Shown here: in pieces, positions 15,311-22,422 of the stretch | How the letters are laid out: each line of letters opens with the position of its first letter | Numbering within the stretch: the stretch's first letter is position 1 | Origin: an uncultured Lachnospiraceae bacterium | GTDB taxonomy: Bacteria > Bacillota > Clostridia > Lachnospirales > Lachnospiraceae | Direction: 5' to 3' | Assembly (NCBI GenBank): GCA_902779305.1 | Contig: CACZBD010000007.1 | Coordinates: 1 to 64,000 of the forward strand | Length of the DNA stretch: 64,000 bases | The notes under the pieces: model-generated | What the model was told of the DNA's origin: nothing | Databases searched by the model: none | Seen by the model: the letters and a program-made list of their open reading frames with translations, nothing else | Translations under genes and position numbers: made by a program

Positions 15311-15346
15311 AAAAAAAGCACAACCGGCACTTAGCCTGGTTATGCT
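15311..15346 (-). terminator. Leader terminator-like hairpin before the rep-like gene
   Basis: On the minus strand, AGCATAACC and GGTTGTGCT arms close a stem followed by seven Ts, ending about 12 nt before the AGGAGG site of 13582-15285. A terminator placed here suggests attenuation or antitermination. Confidence 0.6.
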
Positions 15347-15423
15347 ATGGGCGCAAAACATCTCTTCGATGATTTTCTAATGATAGTTTTTGAAGTAATT
15401 AGTGACACATAAATAATGGTTTG

Positions 15424-15458
15424 ATTATATTTTTTCAGAAATGCAGAGTTAAATCAAT
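15424..15458 (-). promoter_or_regulatory. Promoter with shared box, copy 1 (rep-like gene)
   Basis: Minus strand: ATTGATTTAACTCTGC (15458 to 15443), containing TTAACT as a -35, 17 bp, then TATAAT (15429 to 15424). The box recurs upstream of the parR-like gene and the integrase in the same orientation relative to each gene. Confidence 0.6.
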
Positions 15459-15558
15459 AGGGAATTATTATAAAATGCATTTCGGCCTCAGGAACTATAT
15501 TATTCGGCTAAGGCAAGCTCAACAAAAACATGATAATAAAGGGCTTTTAGGCAAATCG

Positions 15559-15592
15559 AGGACAAAATAAAAACCATAAGCATTTTTGTCCT
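15559..15592 (-). terminator. Second hairpin downstream of 15710-16333
   Basis: AGGACAAAA (15559-15567) and TTTTTGTCCT (15583-15592). AT-rich stem; may be a back-up terminator for the minus-strand gene. Confidence 0.4.
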
Positions 15593-15611
15593 ATACCAAG
15601 TTTAAAAAATA

Positions 15612-15640
15612 AAAACCACATGGTAAAATCATGTGGTTTT
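15612..15640 (-). terminator. Terminator of 15710-16333
   Basis: AAAACCACATG (15612-15622), 7-nt loop, CATGTGGTTTT (15630-15640): a perfect 11-bp stem about 70 nt past the stop, usable in both directions. Confidence 0.75.
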
Positions 15641-15709
15641 AATCGTATATGGTTTTGATTTTCGGAGCTTTTATCGCGCATGCATTCTTGTTGGTGATAC
15701 ATTGTATCC

Positions 15710-16333
15710 CTACAGCGATTGTCTGAAATGAATGTATATGATTTCTTGGATCGCGCGAACGTATCTCAAGATATCGTTAAGCTCATACACTATGCTACGA
15801 ACCTTGTCGACACGAGCAAAAAATGCACGAGCCTCATTATACTCATATTCAAAGTATTCAATATGCTTATTGAGTGTTTCGATGGTTTCTGCTGTGAACA
15901 GATAATCCAAACCATTGACGCGACGAAAGATACAGCTACGGTAGTCAGTAAGCAGTTCGAATGCTTCAATGTGCGCTAGTTCCCCTAAGTCAGATGAGAA
16001 TACAGGATCATTTATATAATCATTTTTATATGGGTTGTCTGTTTGATTTTCGTAAGTCCTTTGTTCATATTCTTCTTGACGACTTGTCCCATACAGTGCT
16101 AACCCTGAAATCAGGTCTTGTAACTCTTTGAATCCGGCGGACTGAATAATAACATCTGCAAGTACTTTGGTCTGTGTAATTTGAAACGGATAGTCATCGA
16201 AGGACTCGCTGCTATTTCCTGCTAATGCAGATTCTATCAGATGAATCGATGGTATATATTCTTGCGCGATCATATCTATGGAACTGAGGGCATCAAGAAT
16301 TGATCCGAATGGAAAAAAAGACAAAGTATCCAT
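15710..16333 (-). CDS. Hypothetical protein next to the parM-like gene
   Basis: A 207-residue acidic protein I do not recognise. It is mainly helical: a hydrophobic start (LSFFPFGSILDALSSIDMI), a polar middle with many Asn/Tyr, and a long C-terminal helix (YEYNEARAFFARVDKVRSIVYELNDILRYV). GGAG lies 11 nt before the ATG. It follows the parM-like gene on the same strand after a repeat-rich 190-bp gap, so it may belong to the maintenance module. Confidence 0.6.
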   Translation of the reverse strand: MDTLSFFPFGSILDALSSIDMIAQEYIPSIHLIESALAGNSSESFDDYPFQITQTKVLADVIIQSAGFKELQDLISGLALYGTSRQEEYEQRTYENQTDNPYKNDYINDPVFSSDLGELAHIEAFELLTDYRSCIFRRVNGLDYLFTAETIETLNKHIEYFEYEYNEARAFFARVDKVRSIVYELNDILRYVRAIQEIIYIHFRQSL

Positions 16334-16387
16334 TTTAAAGACTCCTTTCTTTTGGTAATGTGTATGCTTAGTGTTTTTATAGTAAGC

Positions 16388-16504
16388 GACACTATCAACT
16401 GATTAAGTGTCACCAGAGCACTTTATTGAATGATTGTGTCCGCCGAAAAGGGATTGACGATGAGCTGTCTGGCACTATCAAAACATAAAGTGCTCAAATG
16501 ACAC
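16388..16504. repeat. Repeat-rich gap, candidate centromere or origin
   Basis: A large inverted repeat: GTGTCA-CCA-GAGCACTTTAT (16407-16426) against ATAAAGTGCTC-AAA-TGACAC (16485-16504), 17 of 20 positions paired. GACACT (16388-16393) pairs with AGTGTC (16406-16411), and two ACTATCAA units (16391, 16474) are direct repeats. It lies between the parM-like gene and 15710-16333. A parC-like centromere, iterons or a large terminator are all possible. Confidence 0.45.
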
Positions 16505-16524
16505 CTAACTGTATTTGTGTGCTA

Positions 16525-17535
16525 TTATGGATTTACTTCTTCATTTATTTTTCTCCAGAGATTCCACATAAAACCTTCGGCGTTTGCGAATCTGGCATCA
16601 TCGTAGCTCGAACCAAAGTGAGAAAAACCTCGGAAGCGTTCTTCCAGGGCCGTTCGAAGCAAAAAAGAAGTCCCTCCAGTGAAGTATAATTCCATAGAAT
16701 CATAATTCTTCCAACATTGTTTCAGCTCTTTTTCTATCAAGTTTATGTAACTATTAACTGCCTCGGCAATAAGCTCAATTGAATGATTCTCTTTTTCTGG
16801 ATCGTGTTGTCGCGCATGGCCTCTAATGATTGAGTCGATCACCTGTTCGTCAGAGAGCTGGATATCACAATCCTTAAGCCTTCTTTGCAGATCGGCAATC
16901 AGATGGCGGCCGCCATATTTGTTTGTATGTGATTGATCGATTTCAATGATTCCGTTGTGGACAGTGGTCATGTTCATGTTCAGACTGCCAATATCAACAA
17001 TTGCAGCATCGATGTCAGCCCTAAAGTATTCAGGGTGAGAATTTATGTATCCGATGGCTTCTGCGCAAACAAGGCGTTTGCCAATTATAAATGTTTTTTT
17101 ATTTCCATTTATAGTGCAGTTGACTAAACCTTTGGGAAGTATGTAATTGCAGTATTCCCTGCGCAAGCTATTATCCAGAAAGATCGAAATCGGACATCCA
17201 ATAACAACGTCGACAGTATCGCCATCATTGACATTCCGTGCAATGCCGTATAATGTGCATATTTTGTTGATTAGGCTTTTTTTTGAGTAGTTGTCATCTG
17301 CTTTTATTGGTAGTTTTGAAGATCCAATTTTATACTTCCTACCGTTTTCGATAGCGTCACATGAGAATGTGTCAACTCCAGGCAGAAGATCGGTTCCGCC
17401 AATCTTGTCGTCACCAATACAAGTTGGAAAACAGTCTCTTTCTAGTGCTTCACTCGAAAGATTTGTGTCCAATGTACAGATCTTTACATCAGACTTGCCG
17501 CTGTCTATTGCAGCGATAATGTTATTCTTTTGCAT
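16525..17535 (-). CDS. parM: ParM-like actin family partition ATPase
   Basis: A 336-residue actin-like ATPase. Phosphate-binding loops are visible: IAAIDSGKSDVKI at the N-terminus (phosphate 1) and AAIVDIGSLNMNMTTV near residue 185 (phosphate 2); LYFTGGTSFLL near 292 is the adenosine loop. Such proteins form filaments that push plasmid copies apart through an adaptor (ParR) and a centromere. GAAGGAGG lies before the ATG. The gene follows a small parR-like gene by 14 bp. Finding it in an integrated island suggests a multicopy or episomal stage. The order parR-like then parM-like is reversed from the classic R1 operon. Confidence 0.75.
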   Translation of the reverse strand: MQKNNIIAAIDSGKSDVKICTLDTNLSSEALERDCFPTCIGDDKIGGTDLLPGVDTFSCDAIENGRKYKIGSSKLPIKADDNYSKKSLINKICTLYGIARNVNDGDTVDVVIGCPISIFLDNSLRREYCNYILPKGLVNCTINGNKKTFIIGKRLVCAEAIGYINSHPEYFRADIDAAIVDIGSLNMNMTTVHNGIIEIDQSHTNKYGGRHLIADLQRRLKDCDIQLSDEQVIDSIIRGHARQHDPEKENHSIELIAEAVNSYINLIEKELKQCWKNYDSMELYFTGGTSFLLRTALEERFRGFSHFGSSYDDARFANAEGFMWNLWRKINEEVNP

Positions 17536-17549
17536 TTTACGTCCTCCTT

Positions 17550-17906
17550 CTACATGATATAGGTGTCTAGTTCTGGATTACTTATACTTACTTGTTTGTG
17601 ATCTAAGACTGACAGTTGGTGATTTTCCTTAGATGGTATAGAGCGCTTTTTTTGGCTTATTTCGGATACAACCGTTGACATAGGTAGTGCGTCATATTCA
17701 TTGAATATGTTGATGATTTCCGTGAAATCATGGACTGCTTTCCTTGTTTCCGGCTTGAATCCAACGATTCGGATCATAGCTTGAATGGAACCGTATACGA
17801 TTTTCGATTTGTTTTTACCGGATATTTCTAATAAAGTGGATACTTCCGGATAATCGGATGCCATTTTGCTGTTTGGTCCTGCAATTCTGTATTTTAGTTC
17901 TGCCAT
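17550..17906 (-). CDS. Small ParR-like candidate upstream of parM
   Basis: A 118-residue protein starting MAELKYRIAGPNSK, with a helical core SKIVYGSIQAMIRIVGFKPETR and a Ser/Lys-rich tail. No strong family match is visible. Position (co-transcribed, 14 bp before parM-like) makes it the likely DNA-binding adaptor. The ATG at 17904-17906 is chosen because AAGGAGG lies 7 nt before it; earlier in-frame ATGs are too close to or upstream of that site. Its leader has the shared box and a terminator-like hairpin. Confidence 0.5.
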   Translation of the reverse strand: MAELKYRIAGPNSKMASDYPEVSTLLEISGKNKSKIVYGSIQAMIRIVGFKPETRKAVHDFTEIINIFNEYDALPMSTVVSEISQKKRSIPSKENHQLSVLDHKQVSISNPELDTYIM

Positions 17907-17929
17907 ATTCATACCTCCTTTCTGACAAA

Positions 17930-17970
17930 ATAAAAATGAGCATAAACCGCCCCAAAGGTCGGTTTTGCTC
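17930..17970 (-). terminator. Leader terminator-like hairpin before the parR-like gene
   Basis: Minus strand: arms GAGCAAAACCG and CGGTTTATGCTC close a stem with a small loop, followed by ATTTTTATTTT and then the AAGGAGG site. It resembles a full intrinsic terminator placed in a leader. Confidence 0.65.
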
Positions 17971-18008
17971 ACATAAAAAACTTACTATGTTCTCAGTTTT
18001 GCAAAAAT

Positions 18009-18023
18009 GCAGAGTTAAATCAA
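18009..18023 (-). promoter_or_regulatory. Shared box, copy 2 (parR/parM operon)
   Basis: Minus strand TTGATTTAACTCTGC, about 100 nt upstream of the parR-like start. At the spacing where the other two copies have TATAAT this copy reads TGAGAA, so the -10 is weaker or elsewhere (CATAGT follows). Confidence 0.55.
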
Positions 18024-18151
18024 GTGTTTTTATAACAAGTATTAGGGAATATTTTTTTCTTCTTCACGTCACATTGCAACGCATCAGGTTCTTCTTCTTT
18101 AATAGAACAGTCGTATTAAATTTAATATAATTATAAAATGTATTAAAAGTA

Positions 18152-18180
18152 TTGTGCTTTTCGGCCAGATGTGGTATATT
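18152..18180 (+). promoter_or_regulatory. Promoter of the serine recombinase
   Basis: TTGTGC (18152-18157), 17-bp spacer, TATATT (18175-18180), 50 bp before the start codon. Confidence 0.6.
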
Positions 18181-18229
18181 GTCAGTGTCAAAACAAACGA
18201 ACGTCAGATGTGATACAAGGAGCGATAAT

Positions 18230-19045
18230 ATGGAGAATGTAATCGGATACTGCAGGATAAGTACCAAGCAACAATCTATAGACCGACAGGAAAGGAATAT
18301 CCGGCAGGCATTTCCTTCTGCGGTTATCTTAAAGGAAGCGTATACCGGCAGACGGATGGATCGCCCCGTATGGTTGAAGCTGTATAAGACAGCAAGCCCC
18401 GGTGACACGATCGTCTTTGATTCCGTTTCTCGCATGAGTCGTTCAGCCGATGAAGGCGTGAAGACATACTTTAATCTTTTCGAGCGGAATGTGAATTTGG
18501 TCTTCCTAAAGGAGCATTACATTGACACGGCAGTGTATGCAGAGAACCTGAAGGATAAGATCGAGCTGCAGGGCACGGATGAAGACGAACTCTTCAAAGG
18601 ATTGAACAATTACTTCCGAAAGCTTGCTGAGCGTCAGATTCGGATAGCCTTCGAACAGTCGCAAAAAGAAGTCGATGACTTAAGACAGCGGACCCGGGAG
18701 GGGATCCAGACCGCAAGGATAAACGGAAAACAGATCGGCCAACAGAAGGGAAGAAAACTAAACATCAAAAAAGAGATCCCGGCAAAAAAAGAGATCGTCA
18801 GGCTCTCCAAGGATTTCATGGGAACCAATACAGACAAGGAAGTCATGCAGTTGATCGGGATTTCAAGGAACACATATTATAAATACAAACGAGCCATATA
18901 CTGCGAAGATGGAGTATTCTATGCAAATTCGCAAGATCTTGATGCGATTAACGCACTTTGGGGATTTACCGGAGATGCGCTGAAAGCAGCCGGACACCAT
19001 ACTGTTGAAGAGTTACAGACAGTTACTGAATATAAACGGGGATAA
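18230..19045 (+). CDS. Serine recombinase (resolvase family)
   Basis: A 271-residue resolvase/invertase. The catalytic serine motif is GYCRISTKQQSIDRQ near residues 6-20, and DSVSRMSRSADEG near 65-77 carries the conserved Arg pair. A long helix (about 120-165) and a C-terminal HTH (DKEVMQLIGISRNTYYKYKR) follow. ATG at 18230 follows AAGGAG by 8 nt. Beside parM-like and rep-like genes it most likely resolves multimers of the excised element. Confidence 0.85.
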   Translation: MENVIGYCRISTKQQSIDRQERNIRQAFPSAVILKEAYTGRRMDRPVWLKLYKTASPGDTIVFDSVSRMSRSADEGVKTYFNLFERNVNLVFLKEHYIDTAVYAENLKDKIELQGTDEDELFKGLNNYFRKLAERQIRIAFEQSQKEVDDLRQRTREGIQTARINGKQIGQQKGRKLNIKKEIPAKKEIVRLSKDFMGTNTDKEVMQLIGISRNTYYKYKRAIYCEDGVFYANSQDLDAINALWGFTGDALKAAGHHTVEELQTVTEYKRG

Positions 19046-19094
19046 AATCTCTAAGCCATTAGAATCGGTATAAACCGAATAGGGACAACTTGTA

Positions 19095-19859
19095 CTATAT
19101 ATTTTTGATATATTTACACCGCGGATAGTTTGAACAGCCATAGAATTGATTGCCGGCAAAGCGGCCGTTCTTTGCAGTCCGCAACACAAGCGTTCCGCCG
19201 CAAGACGGGCATACATTGGAAGAATTCCCGTATTTGATATTGTTTATATGCGCTGCTTGAGTCACGGAACTTTTATCAAGACTTGCCAGGGACTGATATA
19301 TATCGTCGATGGTTTCTTCGTCATACAGATCGGGTGTATTGTTCCAAATATCCTTTATGCATTTTTTGAGTTCAGAATAATAGCAAACTTCGACATTTTC
19401 AGATTTCCAGGAAACATCCATCAGTTCACAATCATCACCAAAAGCAATGATTGAAAAGGCTTTTATGTTCCCACAATACTTCCATAAAGCGATGAGATGT
19501 CCCTTATTTTGCCGGATCGGATTATAAAATCGATGCTTTTCTACTTCCTTAATGCCTAACCAATTTTTACCGGCATATAATGTGCTTGTCCAGTATTTCT
19601 GCTGCTCATTGCCGAAGATATAACCGGAATAATTCTTACTTTCTATAACGAACAAGCCTTTTTGTGTGATATAGATCACATCGATTTCCGATGTCGACCC
19701 ATCCCGGCGTGGAACATAAACATTTTGCAAACAACGCCCATGGTAGCCAAAGAAATCAAGGGAGGCCAGCTTTTTTCGCAATGATTCTTCGCCGGAATTC
19801 CCGAGTTCTTTAGGAGTTGGTGTTGTGAACAAATTTTCTATTAATCGAAATAAGCTCAT
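19095..19859 (-). CDS. NERD-domain nuclease-like protein with C4 zinc ribbon
   Basis: A 254-residue protein. The NERD (nuclease-related) domain spans about residues 15-130 with GEESLRKKL, the acidic SEIDVIYI strand and the ESKNYSG motif of the PD-(D/E)xK fold. The C-terminus has a topoisomerase-type zinc ribbon: CPSCGG ... FYGCSNYPRCKYIK. Such proteins are common in defence islands and probably cleave or bind DNA. It has its own minus-strand transcription. Confidence 0.85.
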   Translation of the reverse strand: MSLFRLIENLFTTPTPKELGNSGEESLRKKLASLDFFGYHGRCLQNVYVPRRDGSTSEIDVIYITQKGLFVIESKNYSGYIFGNEQQKYWTSTLYAGKNWLGIKEVEKHRFYNPIRQNKGHLIALWKYCGNIKAFSIIAFGDDCELMDVSWKSENVEVCYYSELKKCIKDIWNNTPDLYDEETIDDIYQSLASLDKSSVTQAAHINNIKYGNSSNVCPSCGGTLVLRTAKNGRFAGNQFYGCSNYPRCKYIKNI

Positions 19860-20017
19860 ACGTTAATTATAGCATGAAAAGCGTTGCATTATCTTTAAAA
19901 CCGTGTTATATTCACCGTACGACGAATCTAAATCAGATTAAATCGTGTCAGTAACCCATCATAGTTTTACCAAGTATACCACACTTATTTATTTAACCAA
20001 CCATCAACAGTATGATT

Positions 20018-20052
20018 GCGTCTTTTTGTGTTTTTTTGCTATGAAAAGACGC
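20018..20052. terminator. Hairpin before the HNH gene
   Basis: GCGTCTTTT (20018-20026) and AAAAGACGC (20044-20052) with a T-rich loop, ending 16 nt before the HNH start codon. It may be a leader structure or a terminator for upstream transcripts. Confidence 0.4.
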
Positions 20053-20068
20053 AGAAAGGCGGTAAAAT

Positions 20069-20374
20069 ATGCGTAGAACCAAACTGTCGTCAAAAGAGAT
20101 TCATCAGAAAGTCTGGAAAAAGACCGGTGGTGTATGTGCACACTGCGGAAATATCATTCATGGTCAGAAAACGGTGGATCATGTCGTGCCAAGGAGCATT
20201 GGTGGTAGTTCAACAATTGCAAATCTCATGCCTCTGTGTAGGAGATGCAATATGTCAAAGGGATCACGATGGGTAGACATCTGGGCTTACTACAGTTATG
20301 CCAAGGAAGAAACCTTGTGGGAATGTGAATGGTATATTCGCAGATTTTGTACAACTCGCAAAAAAATGCGATAG
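20069..20374 (+). CDS. Small HNH endonuclease
   Basis: A 101-residue protein with a complete HNH core: a CAHCG zinc knuckle, TVDHVVPRSIGG (catalytic His) and NLMPLCRRCNMSKGS (second zinc pair and the final N/H region). It is basic throughout and starts MRRTKLSSKEIHQ. It lies 107 bp before the defence-like operon and in the same direction, but separated by a probable promoter. It may be a homing-type or restriction nuclease. Confidence 0.85.
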   Translation: MRRTKLSSKEIHQKVWKKTGGVCAHCGNIIHGQKTVDHVVPRSIGGSSTIANLMPLCRRCNMSKGSRWVDIWAYYSYAKEETLWECEWYIRRFCTTRKKMR

Positions 20375-20481
20375 GAATAGCCCCAATAGCCTAACATATA
20401 TTGTCCGTTATATTGTACTCTGAATCATATAGACTTATTGTTAAGCGCGAGAATTAATAGATAAAAATAGGAAGATTTGTT

Positions 20482-21402
20482 ATGCCTGAACTTATTAATA
20501 TCACTTCTTATCCGGTAAGCCTTGTATTAAAGGACCTGCTGAAGGATAAGACAACGAAGAAAAACATCATATATGCTACAAACGCCTATAACGAGTTCAA
20601 TGTAGATGAAAAGACGCAGATAACAGAGGATTTTCTTCTTGGAATCGGATCGCTTGCTATACAGCCACGTGTACTCAAGAGTGTGGAAGAACAGTCTGAA
20701 CGGACAAAGAAGAAGGCCGAGGTTTTCACTCCGTCATGGATCTGTAATAAGATGAACAATCACTGTGATGCGGAATGGTTTGGACGGGAAGGGATCTTTA
20801 ACCGGGAAGTTGATCATACATGGGTCATAAATACGGATAAGATAGAGTTCGCAAATCCGAAGGACTGGCAGAAGTATGTGGATTCTAAACGCTTGGAGAT
20901 TACATGCGGTGAGGCGCCATACATTGTATCAAGATATGATACTACTACGGCTGCAATTATTCCGATTAAGGAGCGCATAGGTATTTTAGATAGGAAACTG
21001 CGAATCGTAAATGAGAACATAGATAACGAGAAAGAATGGCTGAAATGGGCTATGAGAGCTTTCCAGAGTGTTTACGGGTATGAATTTCAAGGAGATAACC
21101 TGCTTATCGCCCGCATTAACCTTCTAATGACATTTGTGGAATATATGAACGACAGGTGGGGACATGATCCGGACGACGAAGACTTGAAGAAGATTGTAAA
21201 TGTTATCGTCTGGAATCTTTGGCAGATGGACGGTATCACGGGAACAATCCCGTTCGGAAAGCCAAAGGAAGAGTATCAGCAATTATCGTTGTTTGATTTT
21301 GCCGTAGGAATAAATGACACGGAACCGGAAGAAGTGAATTGTAAGATATTCGATTGGAGAAGCAACGAGTCTTTGACATATAACAGCATGAAGAAGGGGT
21401 AA
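20482..21402 (+). CDS. Restriction-modification methylase subunit (SAM-binding half)
   Basis: A 306-residue protein similar in wording to Firmicutes 'restriction endonuclease subunit M' proteins. AEVFTPSWICNKM (near 78) corresponds to methylase motif X, and RLEITCGEAPYIVSRYD (near 137) to motif I, the S-adenosylmethionine site. There is no catalytic NPPY; that lies in the next gene, 5 bp downstream. The pair looks like a split N6-adenine methyltransferase of Eco57I type. It is the first gene of a five-gene operon; the start follows AGGAAG. Confidence 0.75.
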   Translation: MPELINITSYPVSLVLKDLLKDKTTKKNIIYATNAYNEFNVDEKTQITEDFLLGIGSLAIQPRVLKSVEEQSERTKKKAEVFTPSWICNKMNNHCDAEWFGREGIFNREVDHTWVINTDKIEFANPKDWQKYVDSKRLEITCGEAPYIVSRYDTTTAAIIPIKERIGILDRKLRIVNENIDNEKEWLKWAMRAFQSVYGYEFQGDNLLIARINLLMTFVEYMNDRWGHDPDDEDLKKIVNVIVWNLWQMDGITGTIPFGKPKEEYQQLSLFDFAVGINDTEPEEVNCKIFDWRSNESLTYNSMKKG

Positions 21403-21407
21403 ATAAT

Positions 21408-22421
21408 ATGAAGTTTGATTTTTGCATCGGAAATCCGCCATACATGGAATCAACAGATAGCGACAGTAATAGAATGCCACCTGTATATAATTATTTTATG
21501 GATGCGGCGTATCAGATTGCAGATAAAGTTGAATTGATTACGCCTGCAAGATTTCTATTTAATGCGGGTTATACCCCTAAAGGGTGGAGCGAGAAAATGC
21601 TTCAAGACGAGCATTTTAAGGTGTTAAAATACGAGCCAGATGCATCCAATATCTTTTCAAATACTGAAATTAAAGGTGGTATAGCAATATCGTATAGGGA
21701 CGAATCTCAAGAATATGGAGCTATAGAGATATTTGCGAGGTCGCCCGAGTTAAACAGCATTTTGAGAAAAGTGCGAAATGAAACGAAGGAAAATCGTTTT
21801 TTGGACTCCATTATTTTTTCACCTTTGAATTTCAAAGTGTCTGATCTTATGAAAAAAGAACATCCGGAACTTGTTGATAGATTGAGAAGTAGTGCCTTTG
21901 TTACGCTATCAAAGTTATTTTTTGAAGAAATACCCAATGATGGCTATGAATATATTAAGATGATAGGTCTATATAACAACAAACGTACATCGAGATATAT
22001 TCGAAAAGACTATATTGAAGAAAATGGGGATACATTATACAAATATACTCTTTTAGTATCTAAAGCAAATGGAATGGGATATTTTGGTGAAGTTCTATCC
22101 CCAGCGATAATTGCAGGCCCGGGTGTGGGTTATATACAAACATTTATTGGTATAGGGTCGTTTAAAACCGAAAAAGAAGTGAGGAATACAGAAACATACA
22201 TAAAAACCAAGTTTGCAAGGACGATGCTAGGAATACTGAAAATCACACAAGATTGTCCGGGGCCCAAGTGGAAATACGTGCCGCTCCAGGATTTTACGTC
22301 ACAATCCGACATCGACTGGAACAAGTCGATACCCGAGATAGATCGTCAATTATATCAAAAATACGGTTTATCGCAGGAAGAAATAGACTTTATCGAAACC
22401 AATGTAAAGGAGATGGAATAG
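21408..22421 (+). CDS. Eco57I-type adenine methylase, catalytic half
   Basis: A 337-residue protein that begins MKFDFCIGNPPYMES, so the catalytic motif IV (NPPY) sits at residues 9-12. LITPARFLFNAG follows (motif VI region), as in Eco57I/type IIG methylases. The C-terminal half probably serves target recognition (GPGVGYIQTF then LGILKITQDC). It lacks motif I, which is supplied by the preceding gene. The next gene begins 1 bp after its stop. The predicted product is N6-methyladenine at an unknown site. Confidence 0.8.
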   Translation: MKFDFCIGNPPYMESTDSDSNRMPPVYNYFMDAAYQIADKVELITPARFLFNAGYTPKGWSEKMLQDEHFKVLKYEPDASNIFSNTEIKGGIAISYRDESQEYGAIEIFARSPELNSILRKVRNETKENRFLDSIIFSPLNFKVSDLMKKEHPELVDRLRSSAFVTLSKLFFEEIPNDGYEYIKMIGLYNNKRTSRYIRKDYIEENGDTLYKYTLLVSKANGMGYFGEVLSPAIIAGPGVGYIQTFIGIGSFKTEKEVRNTETYIKTKFARTMLGILKITQDCPGPKWKYVPLQDFTSQSDIDWNKSIPEIDRQLYQKYGLSQEEIDFIETNVKEME

Positions 22422-22422
22422 C

